Shown piece by piece: positions 53,373 to 61,996 of a DNA stretch of 64,000 nucleotides (its first letter is position 1; each line of letters opens with the position of its first letter). Location: positions 120,664 to 184,663 of the forward strand of contig JAOULW010000003.1 of the NCBI GenBank assembly GCA_029881805.1, written 5' to 3'. The notes under the pieces are model-generated. The model did not search any database and was not told the origin of the DNA. It saw only the letters and a program-made list of their open reading frames with translations. The translations under genes and the position numbers were made by a program. Origin of the DNA: Candidatus Bathyarchaeota archaeon. Lineage in GTDB: Archaea; Thermoproteota; Bathyarchaeia; Bathyarchaeales; Bathycorpusculaceae.

Positions 53373-54539
53373 TTGAAGATATCAGATATCATTCCTGACT
53401 TTACGGAAAAACGTGTTGCCTACATGAGCAGCTATCCTCCAAGAGAATGTGGGATAGCGACTTTCACAAAAGATCTAGTTGATGAGGTTGACAAGCTCGA
53501 TGTGTTCAGACCTTCCGTTGTAATCGCAATGAATGAGAAGGAGACAATTTATATCTATGATAGAAAGGTCAGATGGCAGATTGACCGAGACTCAGTTGAT
53601 GATTACCTGCAAGTTGCCAATCGCGTCAACTCCTCTGATGTTGATATAGTCAATATTCAGCATGAGTTCGGTCTTTTTGGAGGAGAGCATGGCGAATATC
53701 TTAGTTATTTTTTGGATCACGTTGAGAAGCCAGTTGTAACAACGCTTCACACCGTGCAGACGGACTTCGACTCGAAAGCTCTGACAATGTTGAAAAACAT
53801 AGCTTCCAAAAGCGCGTCAATTGTCGTCATTGCTCATTTAGCTTTGACGATCTTGGAAAAGCAAGGCGTTCCATGCAGGAGAGCTGCTGTCATCCCACAT
53901 GGTTGCCCCAATATCCGATTTGTTCCCAGTGAAAACGTGAAGAGTTCCCTAGGTTTGAAAGATCGTTTCGTTCTGTCTACTTTCGGCTTGATAAACCGTG
54001 GCAAGGGCATCGAATATGCCATCCGCGCGCTACCTTCTATTGTTGAAAGAGAACCGCGGGTTATTTACCTCGTAATCGGCGAAACTCACCCAGAAGTAAG
54101 GAAGATCGAAGGCGAGCGCTACCGGAAGAAGTTGATGAAGTTGGTTGAAGAACTGCAATTGGAAAATCATGTTAGATTTCATAATCGTTTCCTATCTAAA
54201 CGTGAACTGATTAAGTATCTCCAAGCAACAGATGTTTACATCACTCCTTATATCTCTCCGAATCAAATCAGCAGCGGAACACTCGTGTACGCTTTAGGAG
54301 CGGGTCGAGCCATAATATCGACACCCTACCTTCACGCCATAGAAACCTTGACACAAGGTCGGGGACTATTTTGCGAATTCAAGAATCCTCGCTCCATAGC
54401 CAAATGCATAGAGAGACTCTTGGACGATCGCTTAAGAAAAACGATGGAAAGAAAAGCTTACAAATACAGCAGAAGATTCGTTTGGTCAAACGTGTCAAAC
54501 AAATATGCTAAACTGTTTAAACAACTCATCAAAAACTGA
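53373..54539 (+). CDS. Glycosyltransferase family 4
   Basis: 388 aa, TTG start. GT-B fold: [17 protein letters not shown] near residue 19, [39 protein letters not shown], and the C-terminal [26 protein letters not shown] nucleotide-sugar motif region. It is followed after 14 bases by the alpha/alpha-toroid gene. It is likely to build a glycan together with the GH130-type enzyme nearby. Confidence 0.9.
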   Translation: MKISDIIPDFTEKRVAYMSSYPPRECGIATFTKDLVDEVDKLDVFRPSVVIAMNEKETIYIYDRKVRWQIDRDSVDDYLQVANRVNSSDVDIVNIQHEFGLFGGEHGEYLSYFLDHVEKPVVTTLHTVQTDFDSKALTMLKNIASKSASIVVIAHLALTILEKQGVPCRRAAVIPHGCPNIRFVPSENVKSSLGLKDRFVLSTFGLINRGKGIEYAIRALPSIVEREPRVIYLVIGETHPEVRKIEGERYRKKLMKLVEELQLENHVRFHNRFLSKRELIKYLQATDVYITPYISPNQISSGTLVYALGAGRAIISTPYLHAIETLTQGRGLFCEFKNPRSIAKCIERLLDDRLRKTMERKAYKYSRRFVWSNVSNKYAKLFKQLIKN

Positions 54540-54553
54540 GAGAGAGTGACCAT

Positions 54554-55588
54554 TTGAAACTCCCACCGATCAAGCTTGATTTTCTGAGATTACTTACCGA
54601 CGATACTGGAATCCTCCAGCATTCAAAATTCGCTATTCCCAAGAGAAAAGAAGGATACTCCACCGATGACAATGCCCGAGCATTGATTGCCTGCACCAGA
54701 TACTACACAGTTCAGGGGAACTCGCAAATAGAGAGACTGATTGACGTATACCTGAGTTTTATGTTATACATGCAGAGACCAGATGGCAGATTGTACAATT
54801 TTCTCAGATATAATCGAGAGTTCATGGATGATGCTAGTTCAGAAGATTGCATGGGACGCACACTCTGGGCTTGCGGAAACTGCATGAATTCTTTGCTACC
54901 TTCGAAGAAAAAAATGCTTTCAAAAGAGATATTCGACAAGACGTTCCCATGGGCATCTAGCTTCAAATCATTGAGAGCAAAGGCTCTTTCCATACTAGGA
55001 TTGTGTCATTATCAAAAAGCCTATCCTCAGGATCAGAATGTCGCATTGAACGTGAAAACGCTTGCTGATCAACTCCTAAACTACTACAAAAGTGTCTCTT
55101 CCGATGACTGGAATTGGTTCGAGCCCTACCTTACGTACATAAACGGGAGGTTGCCACACGCGCTTTTCCTAGCTTACAATAGCACCAGAGACGAGGAATA
55201 TCTTCAAGTTGCGAAGGAATCTCTGGATTTCCTCTTACAGGTACAGATGATCGATGATAAATTCGTGCCAATCGGTAACAATGGTTGGTATGAAAGGGGC
55301 GGTGAACGAGCTTTCTACGATCAACAATCCATAGAAGCTTCTTGCATGGTTGAGACAGCTCTTGAGGCTTTGCAAGTGACTGGTGACAAGAAGTATCGAC
55401 GTGCGGCTCACATAATATTTGAATGGTTCCTCGGAAGGAACTCGAAAGGCTTTTCAGTCTATAATGCGGAAACTGGCGGTTGCCATGACGGAATAACACC
55501 ATATGGACTGAATCTGAACGAAGGTGCCGAAGCCACGGTATCTTATCTGCTAGCTCGCCTGAAAATGGAAGTGCTCAACGGTCTCTGA
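54554..55588 (+). CDS. Alpha/alpha-toroid glycan-associated protein
   Basis: 344 aa. Helical repeats with sugar-enzyme-like features: [17 protein letters not shown] near residue 35, [54 protein letters not shown] and GGCHDGI. Proteins of this type are found fused to or next to GT4 and GH130 genes. The activity is unknown; hydrolase or phosphorylase is plausible. Confidence 0.75.
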   Translation: MKLPPIKLDFLRLLTDDTGILQHSKFAIPKRKEGYSTDDNARALIACTRYYTVQGNSQIERLIDVYLSFMLYMQRPDGRLYNFLRYNREFMDDASSEDCMGRTLWACGNCMNSLLPSKKKMLSKEIFDKTFPWASSFKSLRAKALSILGLCHYQKAYPQDQNVALNVKTLADQLLNYYKSVSSDDWNWFEPYLTYINGRLPHALFLAYNSTRDEEYLQVAKESLDFLLQVQMIDDKFVPIGNNGWYERGGERAFYDQQSIEASCMVETALEALQVTGDKKYRRAAHIIFEWFLGRNSKGFSVYNAETGGCHDGITPYGLNLNEGAEATVSYLLARLKMEVLNGL

Positions 55589-55737
55589 ACAAGTGTGCCC
55601 ATCAAAGCGGAAAAGCCGAAGTCGATTTGACTACTTGAAACTGAAACGTCGTGTTGGATTAGTACCACTTCAGGCGTAGGAATTTGACTTATTAATCATA
55701 AATGCGTAAACTACATGAATAGGAGTGTGTTAATGAA

Positions 55738-56121
55738 ATGTTGAAGACTCGACACATAATGGTTAAGCATGTTGTCACTGCAAAACAAAACATAACGATC
55801 AAGAAGGCCATTGAAATGATGTTTAAGAGACATGTTGGGGCGATAGTTGTAATTGATGACAAGAGGAAGTGTACAGGCATCTTCACGGAACGAGACGCTA
55901 TCAGAGTCGTAGCACAAGAAATCCCTCTTGATACCCCTTTGAAAGAAGTCATGACCAGAAAGGTTGTCACAGTTTCAGATGACACATCATTTGAAGAATT
56001 CAGAAGACTACTAATCTCTCATCGAATCAGACATCTACCAGTCGTAGACTCCGAACAGAAGCTAGTGGGCTTGGTGGTCGTCCGACATTTCTTGGATGAG
56101 TTCTTTGGAATGAAATCGTAG
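55738..56121 (+). CDS. CBS-domain pair protein
   Basis: 127 aa made of two CBS motifs: ITIKKAIEMMFKRHVGAIVVID with GIFTERDAIR, then TSFEEFRRLLISHRIRHLPVVD with GLVVVRHFLDE. It would bind adenosyl nucleotides and sense energy state. AGGAG lies 12 bases before the ATG at 55738. Confidence 0.9.
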   Translation: MLKTRHIMVKHVVTAKQNITIKKAIEMMFKRHVGAIVVIDDKRKCTGIFTERDAIRVVAQEIPLDTPLKEVMTRKVVTVSDDTSFEEFRRLLISHRIRHLPVVDSEQKLVGLVVVRHFLDEFFGMKS

Positions 56122-56145
56122 AACCTTAACGGGAAGTCAGCCGTC

Positions 56146-57039
56146 ATGAAGCGATTTCAGGGCAACCCCATTCTCGAACCAGATGGAACCCACAGGTGGG
56201 AATCGCGAAGAGTCTTTAATGCTGCTGTTCTCCGCATTAACAAGAACAATCATATTCTGTATCGCGCTATGGGCCAAGATGGAATCTCTCGCCTCGGATA
56301 CGCAACATCATCAGATGGCTATAACATCGACGAACGTTTGTCCCTTCCTGCCTTCGAACCAGCAAATGATACGGAGAAGGACGGATGCGAAGACCCCCGT
56401 TTGACTCTATTAGACGACACTTTGGTCATGGCTTACACAGCATTCAGAAACTATGGCTACCAAGGCGTTTACCAAGTCTCTTTGACTTCCATAAACATTA
56501 AGGATTTCCTGTCAAAACGATGGACGTGGGGCGAAAGACTGCTGGCTTTTCCTGGCATTCGCAACAAAGATGCAATGATTTTTACTAGGAAACTAGGCGG
56601 AGAATATGTTATGTTTCATCGTCTTGAGCCAGATATCTGCATTGCTCGTTCTGATGACCTTCGAAAATGGTACGGCTTGAAATTCGTGATGGGCCCAAGA
56701 ATGAGAAGTTGGGATAGTTGGAAGGTTGGTGCAGCCGGTCCACCAATAGAGCTCAACGAGGGCTGGCTCTTCATCTATCATGGTGTAAGCTTTGAGAAAA
56801 TATACTCATTAGGCGCTGCCTTGCTTGATAGGAACAATCCCGAGGAGATTCTCTATCGCTCTGAGGAGCCAATCTTAACACCTGTAGAAGACTACGAACG
56901 CTTCGGCAAGGTTCCAAACGTAGTTTTCAGCTGCGGAAGCGTTTTGATGGATGACAAAGTCTTAGTCTACTACGGTGGCGCTGACAGCGTCCTGTGTGCT
57001 GCCACTTATGACCTCTCTGAGCTCCTACCGAAGAAGTAG
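56146..57039 (+). CDS. GH130-family glycoside phosphorylase
   Basis: 297 aa, five-bladed propeller typical of GH130 (beta-mannoside phosphorylases/hydrolases): NPILEPDGTHRWESRRVFNA, RLGYATSSDG, GCEDPRLTLLDDTLVMAYTAF (the Asp near residue 84 is the candidate acid), KDAMIF, VGAAGPPIELNEGWLFIYHG. It acts on mannose-linked glycans; exact linkage unknown. Confidence 0.88.
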   Translation: MKRFQGNPILEPDGTHRWESRRVFNAAVLRINKNNHILYRAMGQDGISRLGYATSSDGYNIDERLSLPAFEPANDTEKDGCEDPRLTLLDDTLVMAYTAFRNYGYQGVYQVSLTSINIKDFLSKRWTWGERLLAFPGIRNKDAMIFTRKLGGEYVMFHRLEPDICIARSDDLRKWYGLKFVMGPRMRSWDSWKVGAAGPPIELNEGWLFIYHGVSFEKIYSLGAALLDRNNPEEILYRSEEPILTPVEDYERFGKVPNVVFSCGSVLMDDKVLVYYGGADSVLCAATYDLSELLPKK

Positions 57040-57238
57040 GCGCTCTCGTCAAGCTTTTTGGCTCATGCACAACGGTGACAATAAAAGACGGGTCTGGGGA
57101 GCAGTAGGACATGACATGTCCGGTTGCTATCTGAATTCTGGCTTCATAAGGCTCATGTGACAATCCCAGTCAAAGGTGAGAAAGACTTCAGGAAGATGCT
57201 ATGGTTATTATTAGAGGACGAAGACTAGCGCGTGCAGT

Positions 57239-59797
57239 CTAAACTTCATAACGACTGAAGAACAAATGTTTCAAGCCCTCAACGAGAAGGAAGTAACAAG
57301 CCAGTATTCCAAAGATTAGCCCCAAGAACCATGAAGGTGGCCTGACAAATTCGAAAAACAGCCCAAGAGGAGAGTAGACGACGAAGAGAGTCATTGAAGC
57401 CATGATGACGGAAGCCACAATCAGAAGATTGCTGGGTCTTGACTTGTAGAACCTTTTTCTTGTTCTGATCGAAAACGTGACCAATATCTCGGATATCACC
57501 GACTCTATGAACCAACCCGTTCGGAATAGTTCAGGACCTGCTTGAAGCAAGTATACCAGAGATGAAATCGTGACGAAGTCGAAGATGGAGCTAATCAGAC
57601 CAAAGAACAGGGCGAATCTGGCTATTTGTCCTATGTTCCATCTTTTTGGGGTTCTCAAACCTTCCTCGTCAAGATTGTCAGTCGATATCGTGAGAAGTGG
57701 CGCGTCAGACACTAGATTCGTTAAAAGTATTTGAGACGGCAAAAGTGGTATGAACGGAAGGAACAAAGATCCTATTGCCAATGTGAACATGTTTCCCAAG
57801 TTCGCGCTTATGGTATTCATGATATACTTAGTCATGTTGCCAAAGGCCTTTCTCCCCTCAGCTACTCCATCGGCAATAACGCTCAAACTCTTTTCCAGCA
57901 AAATTATTGAGGAAGCTTCTTTGGCAACTTGAACTCCTGAGTCAACAGATATTCCTGCATCAGCTAACTTCAGGGCTGGAGCATCGTTGACTCCGTCGCC
58001 GAGAAATCCCACTACATGGCTATTTTTCTTCAAGGCTTCCACTATGGCGTATTTCTGCTCTGGAGTCACTCGTCCAAAAACATCATTCGCTTCCACGGCT
58101 TGGCGAAGCTCGTTCTCTTGCATGCTTTCGATGTCTACTCCTGTGAGCACTCTTCCTCCAAACTCGATTCCCAGCTTATGGCAAACATCTGCCGTTACGG
58201 CAGGATCATCCCCACTGAGAATCTTCAGCTTTATTCCAAGCGCTTTTAGTCTGGAGATGGCGGGAGCAGCGTCTTCCTTAGGCGGGTCGGAGAGGACGAG
58301 TAGTCCGACGAAAGTCAAGCCCTTTTCATCTGCAATTGAGTAATTTGATTTCTCCTCGATTTCCTTACACGCCAACGCTATCAGTCTGTTCCCAGCTTGC
58401 CTATACTTTTCAATAAGCGAATTTACTTCCATGCTTGCCTGCGTCATCGACAGAGTTTCAGCTTCATTGCCAACCGCAGTCGACACACTGAGGATTGACT
58501 CAGGAGCCCCCTTTGAAATCAAAAGTCTGCGTTCACCTACTTCGACTACAACGCTCATTCTCCTTCTGTTGAAACCAAAAGAAATTTCATGGATGCGCAT
58601 AAAAGCGGTGAGAATCGCCTCATCGAATTTCTCCTCTCGGGCATGATCCCAGACTGCAACATCAATAGGGTTGCCAAGTATTCTGTCTCCCTCAACCACG
58701 GCTGTATTGCAGAGAAGCGCGAACTTGACCAACCCCTGATTAGCATGACCCTTGGGATCGACGATGTTCTGAACCTTGATCTTGTTTTGAGTTAATGTTC
58801 CAGTCTTGTCAGTGCAGAGCACGTCGACGTTCCCCATATCTTCTATCGCTTCAAGCCTTTTGACTACAACCTTCTTCCTGACTAGTCTAATTGCGCCGTC
58901 AGATAATCCGACAGTAATCACCACGGGCAAGGCTTCTGGTATTATGCCTACTGCCAAGGCTAATGAGAATATCAGTGAGTCGAGGATGCCGTGACCCAGA
59001 ACCGAGTTGACCAAGAATACGAAGGCCGTCAGCAGCAAAATTACTCTCACGAGGAAATTCCCAAAACTAGCAATGCTCTTTTGAAAGTCAGTTTGTGGAG
59101 GCAGTAAGGAGAGTTTTGACGCTACATGACCGAACTGTGTCTTACTACCAGTGGCAACAACTACTCCCATCCCAGCGCCATTCATCACCGTAGAGCCTAA
59201 CAAAGCCATGTTGGATAGTTGATGTGGGAGCGGTTTGTCCAGCGCCACTGATGCAGTGTTCTTATCAACAGCCATTGACTCACCCGTCAGTACTGATTCA
59301 TTCGTTTGGAATTCGTCAACACCAAGAAGCCTGATGTCTGCCGGAACAACGTCACCTATCGCCAGGTAGACAACATCTCCAGGCACGAGTTTTGTGGTGT
59401 CAATCTCGGTCTTCTTTCCATTTCTGACAACCATTGCGGTGTAAGATAGATATTTTCTAAGCTCATCAACGGCTCTCTCCGATTTATGCTCTTGCGCGAA
59501 GCCTAAGAGAGCATTGGCAAGCATGATGGCAATTATGATAACCGCTTCAGTGATTTCTCCCAAAAAACCAGCTAAGGTCGAAGCGAAAATGAGCACGTAA
59601 ACAAGAGGATTTTTGAACTGAGACGCAAATATGCTGAACGATGTTCTGCTTCTAGTAGAAGGAATCTCGTTTAGACCATATTCTTCAAGTCTATGAGCAG
59701 CTTCCGTGTCATCGAGTCCCTTTTCTGATGTATTGAGCTCTCTAAGAAGCTCCTCTTTCTGCAGTTTCCAATAACCAGTTTCCTTCGGTTCAGACAT
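57239..59797 (-). CDS. P-type cation-transporting ATPase, MgtA-like
   Basis: 852 aa. Actuator TGES at 171-174; membrane motif GIIPEAL at 284-290; phosphorylated Asp330 in CTDKTGTLT; KGAPES and GDGVNDAPAL. The stretch FGFNRRRMSVVVEV and the C-terminal GWFIESVISEILVTFSIRTRK resemble bacterial MgtA/MgtB, so Mg2+ import is the best guess; Ca2+ or H+ cannot be excluded. Ten membrane segments expected. Confidence 0.85.
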   Translation of the reverse strand: MSEPKETGYWKLQKEELLRELNTSEKGLDDTEAAHRLEEYGLNEIPSTRSRTSFSIFASQFKNPLVYVLIFASTLAGFLGEITEAVIIIAIMLANALLGFAQEHKSERAVDELRKYLSYTAMVVRNGKKTEIDTTKLVPGDVVYLAIGDVVPADIRLLGVDEFQTNESVLTGESMAVDKNTASVALDKPLPHQLSNMALLGSTVMNGAGMGVVVATGSKTQFGHVASKLSLLPPQTDFQKSIASFGNFLVRVILLLTAFVFLVNSVLGHGILDSLIFSLALAVGIIPEALPVVITVGLSDGAIRLVRKKVVVKRLEAIEDMGNVDVLCTDKTGTLTQNKIKVQNIVDPKGHANQGLVKFALLCNTAVVEGDRILGNPIDVAVWDHAREEKFDEAILTAFMRIHEISFGFNRRRMSVVVEVGERRLLISKGAPESILSVSTAVGNEAETLSMTQASMEVNSLIEKYRQAGNRLIALACKEIEEKSNYSIADEKGLTFVGLLVLSDPPKEDAAPAISRLKALGIKLKILSGDDPAVTADVCHKLGIEFGGRVLTGVDIESMQENELRQAVEANDVFGRVTPEQKYAIVEALKKNSHVVGFLGDGVNDAPALKLADAGISVDSGVQVAKEASSIILLEKSLSVIADGVAEGRKAFGNMTKYIMNTISANLGNMFTLAIGSLFLPFIPLLPSQILLTNLVSDAPLLTISTDNLDEEGLRTPKRWNIGQIARFALFFGLISSIFDFVTISSLVYLLQAGPELFRTGWFIESVISEILVTFSIRTRKRFYKSRPSNLLIVASVIMASMTLFVVYSPLGLFFEFVRPPSWFLGLIFGILACYFLLVEGLKHLFFSRYEV

Positions 59798-59899
59798 AAA
59801 TCTATACTCAACTTGCCCAGATTAAAAAGGAGGTTACACGTTTATCTTCTTTAGGATTTCTTCACTATCTTCCTTCTGCTAGAGTGCGCACGTATCGAT

Positions 59900-60058
59900 C
59901 TACAAAAGGAGCTCTCTAACTGGCCACAGGTGTGGGTTAGCCACATCCATGATCTTTGTAATTCGCCTAATAGCCCATTGAACCTTTCCATCGTCCCATG
60001 GGTTCCTGTTCTCTCCAGCCTCTATATGCTCTGTGGCTTGACGCTGTAGCCACCCTGT
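59900..60058 (-). pseudogene. Remnant of a small protein gene
   Basis: An open frame of 53 codons without a start codon reads TGWLQRQATEHIEAGEN and later WAIRRITKIMDVANPHLW. It is protein-like but unassigned; probably the end of a decayed gene. Confidence 0.4.
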
Positions 60059-60082
60059 TCATGCAGCAAGTCTCTCTGTAGG

Positions 60083-60331
60083 CTAGCAATTACCTAACGG
60101 ACGGTTAAAGTACAATTTTAGCACCCCACCTTCATAATTATTGTTGTAGCTTCTTCCACATGCCTCTGCTGGTGTCTTACCGTCTAAGCCCTGATGAGCC
60201 ATGCATGCAAAATCGGGGCACACACAAAATTTTTCTGCACTGAACGTGTAAGGCATTAATGGTTCATTGTTATGCCTCGGACAGGAAAGGTAGAGGAAGT
60301 TTCTCGCAAAGCTGTGGCACTTGAGAGGCAA
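60083..60331 (-). pseudogene. Transposase remnant (DDE type, C-terminal end)
   Basis: The frame contains AHQGLDGKTPAEACG, the hallmark C-terminal end of IS-type DDE transposases (H-x-GL-x-GKTPAE). Upstream sequence does not continue as a transposase in any single frame, so only a fossil is left. Confidence 0.65.
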
Positions 60332-60952
60332 TACGAATGGGCAAGTCGCTCAAAAAACTATCGGACTATCCCAAAAAAAGGTTGATAGTCTTAGATATTT
60401 CGGAATGCAAGCCGAAATTGTTCTTTCCTCTTCAAGGTGTTAGTTTCTTTTTTTCCACTTCCTTTAATAATTGTTTCTTGTTAGTTTCTTCACTACTCTG
60501 TTGAATTTGGGGATTGTTAAAGGGGAGTTTTTCCCTTTTTCCCTGCATTCATTTGAAGTCTGCTCAAGACATCTTTTTGCGTAGCGGAACAATCGAGACC
60601 GCTTATTTCATGCTCTTTTTGAGCAACCCGATAGGCGAGGGAACGCACTTGACTATTTCCCTTTCATTGACCATTCAGACGCTAAACCGTTGTTCGTTGG
60701 TTTTTTGGTCTTTATGTTCTCTCTTTGGCGGTTCGCTTGTTTCAACGCTTTCAACGACTAACACAAGCCACTTCTTGTTTTAGGTTATGGTGTTTTTGCT
60801 TCAGCAACATTGAAGACTTATTACCTTCTTTGTTTTTATGGATTATCAATGGTTTTTTCGATTGTTTGTCGGGAGTTCGGGAGATATCTCCAATAGCGTT
60901 GGCAGTAGCCGTAATCCACTAGTTCTAATGAGTATCTACGCGCACCAAACAG
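60332..60952 (-). other. Decayed non-coding stretch
   Basis: No intact gene. A minus-strand fragment around 60530-60640 reads SLAYRVAQKEHEISGL, protein-like but without start, and probably belongs to the same fossil insertion. Confidence 0.35.
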
Positions 60953-61342
60953 TCAAATCCATTTTGTTTTAATCTCTTTGACATTTCTAAGATGCGGATC
61001 GTCAGAAACACAAGCCGCCTTCAAAACTAAAGCTGTGGCCGCGATAACACTATCAGCTAAACGCATTCTATACTTATGCCGTAGCTCAGCGGAGACGCGT
61101 GCAATCTCAGCATCAACATTCACAACCCTAAAATCCTTCTCCAACAAATCCGCCCTCAAAACGGCAGTCTCACGCCCCTCACACCCTAATGTCAACCAAT
61201 AGACTTCATGAAGCATAATCGCAGAAACAAATCTCCGCCTGCAACGTCTAATCGCATCTTGAGTCCGCCGCAAAACCCGCCCATCGCCAGAATAATAATG
61301 CTCAATAAAAAACCTAGTGTCAAAAACCACTCTAGCAGACAT
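60953..61342 (-). CDS. vapC: VapC-type PIN-domain ribonuclease toxin
   Basis: 129 aa. PIN-domain acids: D8 in VVFDTRFFIEHYY, Glu in MLHEVYW (about 46), Asp in RLADSVIAA (about 106) and SDDPHL (about 116). It would cleave RNA, most often tRNA, when free of its antitoxin. Overlaps vapB by 11 bases. Confidence 0.9.
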   Translation of the reverse strand: MSARVVFDTRFFIEHYYSGDGRVLRRTQDAIRRCRRRFVSAIMLHEVYWLTLGCEGRETAVLRADLLEKDFRVVNVDAEIARVSAELRHKYRMRLADSVIAATALVLKAACVSDDPHLRNVKEIKTKWI

Positions 61343-61574
61343 CTAGATCCCTAAGCCTATCCAAAACCTTCTTCATCTCCTCGACTGTTGCAAATCTAGC
61401 CCCTGAACCAGCCAAATCAACTGTAGACTTAACAGGCCTAAACAAGACCCCATCTCCAACATCAACAACCTCTAAGCGCGAACCCTCTGCAATACCGTAC
61501 TTGACACGAAGCTCAGCTGGAATAGTCGTCTGACCTTTCCTAGTTACTACCACCTCACTGTACAACCGAATCAC
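61332..61574 (-). CDS. vapB: VapB-type AbrB antitoxin
   Basis: 80 aa. An AbrB/SpoVT swapped-hairpin domain (EVVVTRKGQTTIPAELRVKYGI, near residues 7-28) that binds DNA and a C-terminal tail (FATVEEMKKVLDRLR) that would neutralise VapC. It precedes and overlaps vapC, the normal order. Confidence 0.9.
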   Translation of the reverse strand: MIRLYSEVVVTRKGQTTIPAELRVKYGIAEGSRLEVVDVGDGVLFRPVKSTVDLAGSGARFATVEEMKKVLDRLRDLDVC

Positions 61575-61633
61575 AGTACTACAACCAAATGGTAGTACAT
61601 ATAAGCTTTGCTACTAAACAAAAAACCCAAAAA

Positions 61634-61707
61634 AGCCCCGGGCGGGATTCGAACCCGCGACCTACAGCTTACAAGGCTGTCGCTCTGACCGACTGAGCTA
61701 TCGGGGC
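61634..61707 (-). tRNA. tRNA-Thr(TGT)
   Basis: 74 nt, minus strand. Acceptor GCCCCGA pairs with CCGGGGC (one mismatch at the last pair), discriminator T. Anticodon stem ACAGC/GCTGT, loop CTTGTAA with anticodon TGT. T-arm CGCGGGTTCGAATCCCGC. Confidence 0.92.
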
Positions 61708-61794
61708 ACACACGCACATATTCAACAGAACAAAAATAAAAACGTTAAGCACATAAAACCATTGCCAAAAACACTTATTACCCACAACGCAACC

Positions 61795-61804
61795 CTTATA
61801 TTTG
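61795..61804 (+). promoter_or_regulatory. Candidate 23S rRNA promoter
   Basis: CTTATATTTG lies about 200 bases before the mature 23S start; the intervening stretch (61830-61996) would be the processed leader and shows no coding frame. Confidence 0.4.
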
Positions 61805-61996
61805 CGAAAGCAACTTCAGAAATACTTTGGCTATACTTATCTTGAGCCATAAAACTAGATGCGACTCCTATCACTAAAGATGCGGAGTGAAGAGGCGAAT
61901 GAGCCCAAAGCTCATAATGACACCACGCACAAGCCAAACAACCCACAACCACAAAAAGATTCACCAAAAACGCCAAACAGACACTGCAAAAAAAGC

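Noticed and set aside
60514..60922. Plus-strand frames in the fossil region
   Set aside because: Low-complexity Phe/Leu-rich products without promoter or ribosome-binding site; shadows of minus-strand remnants.
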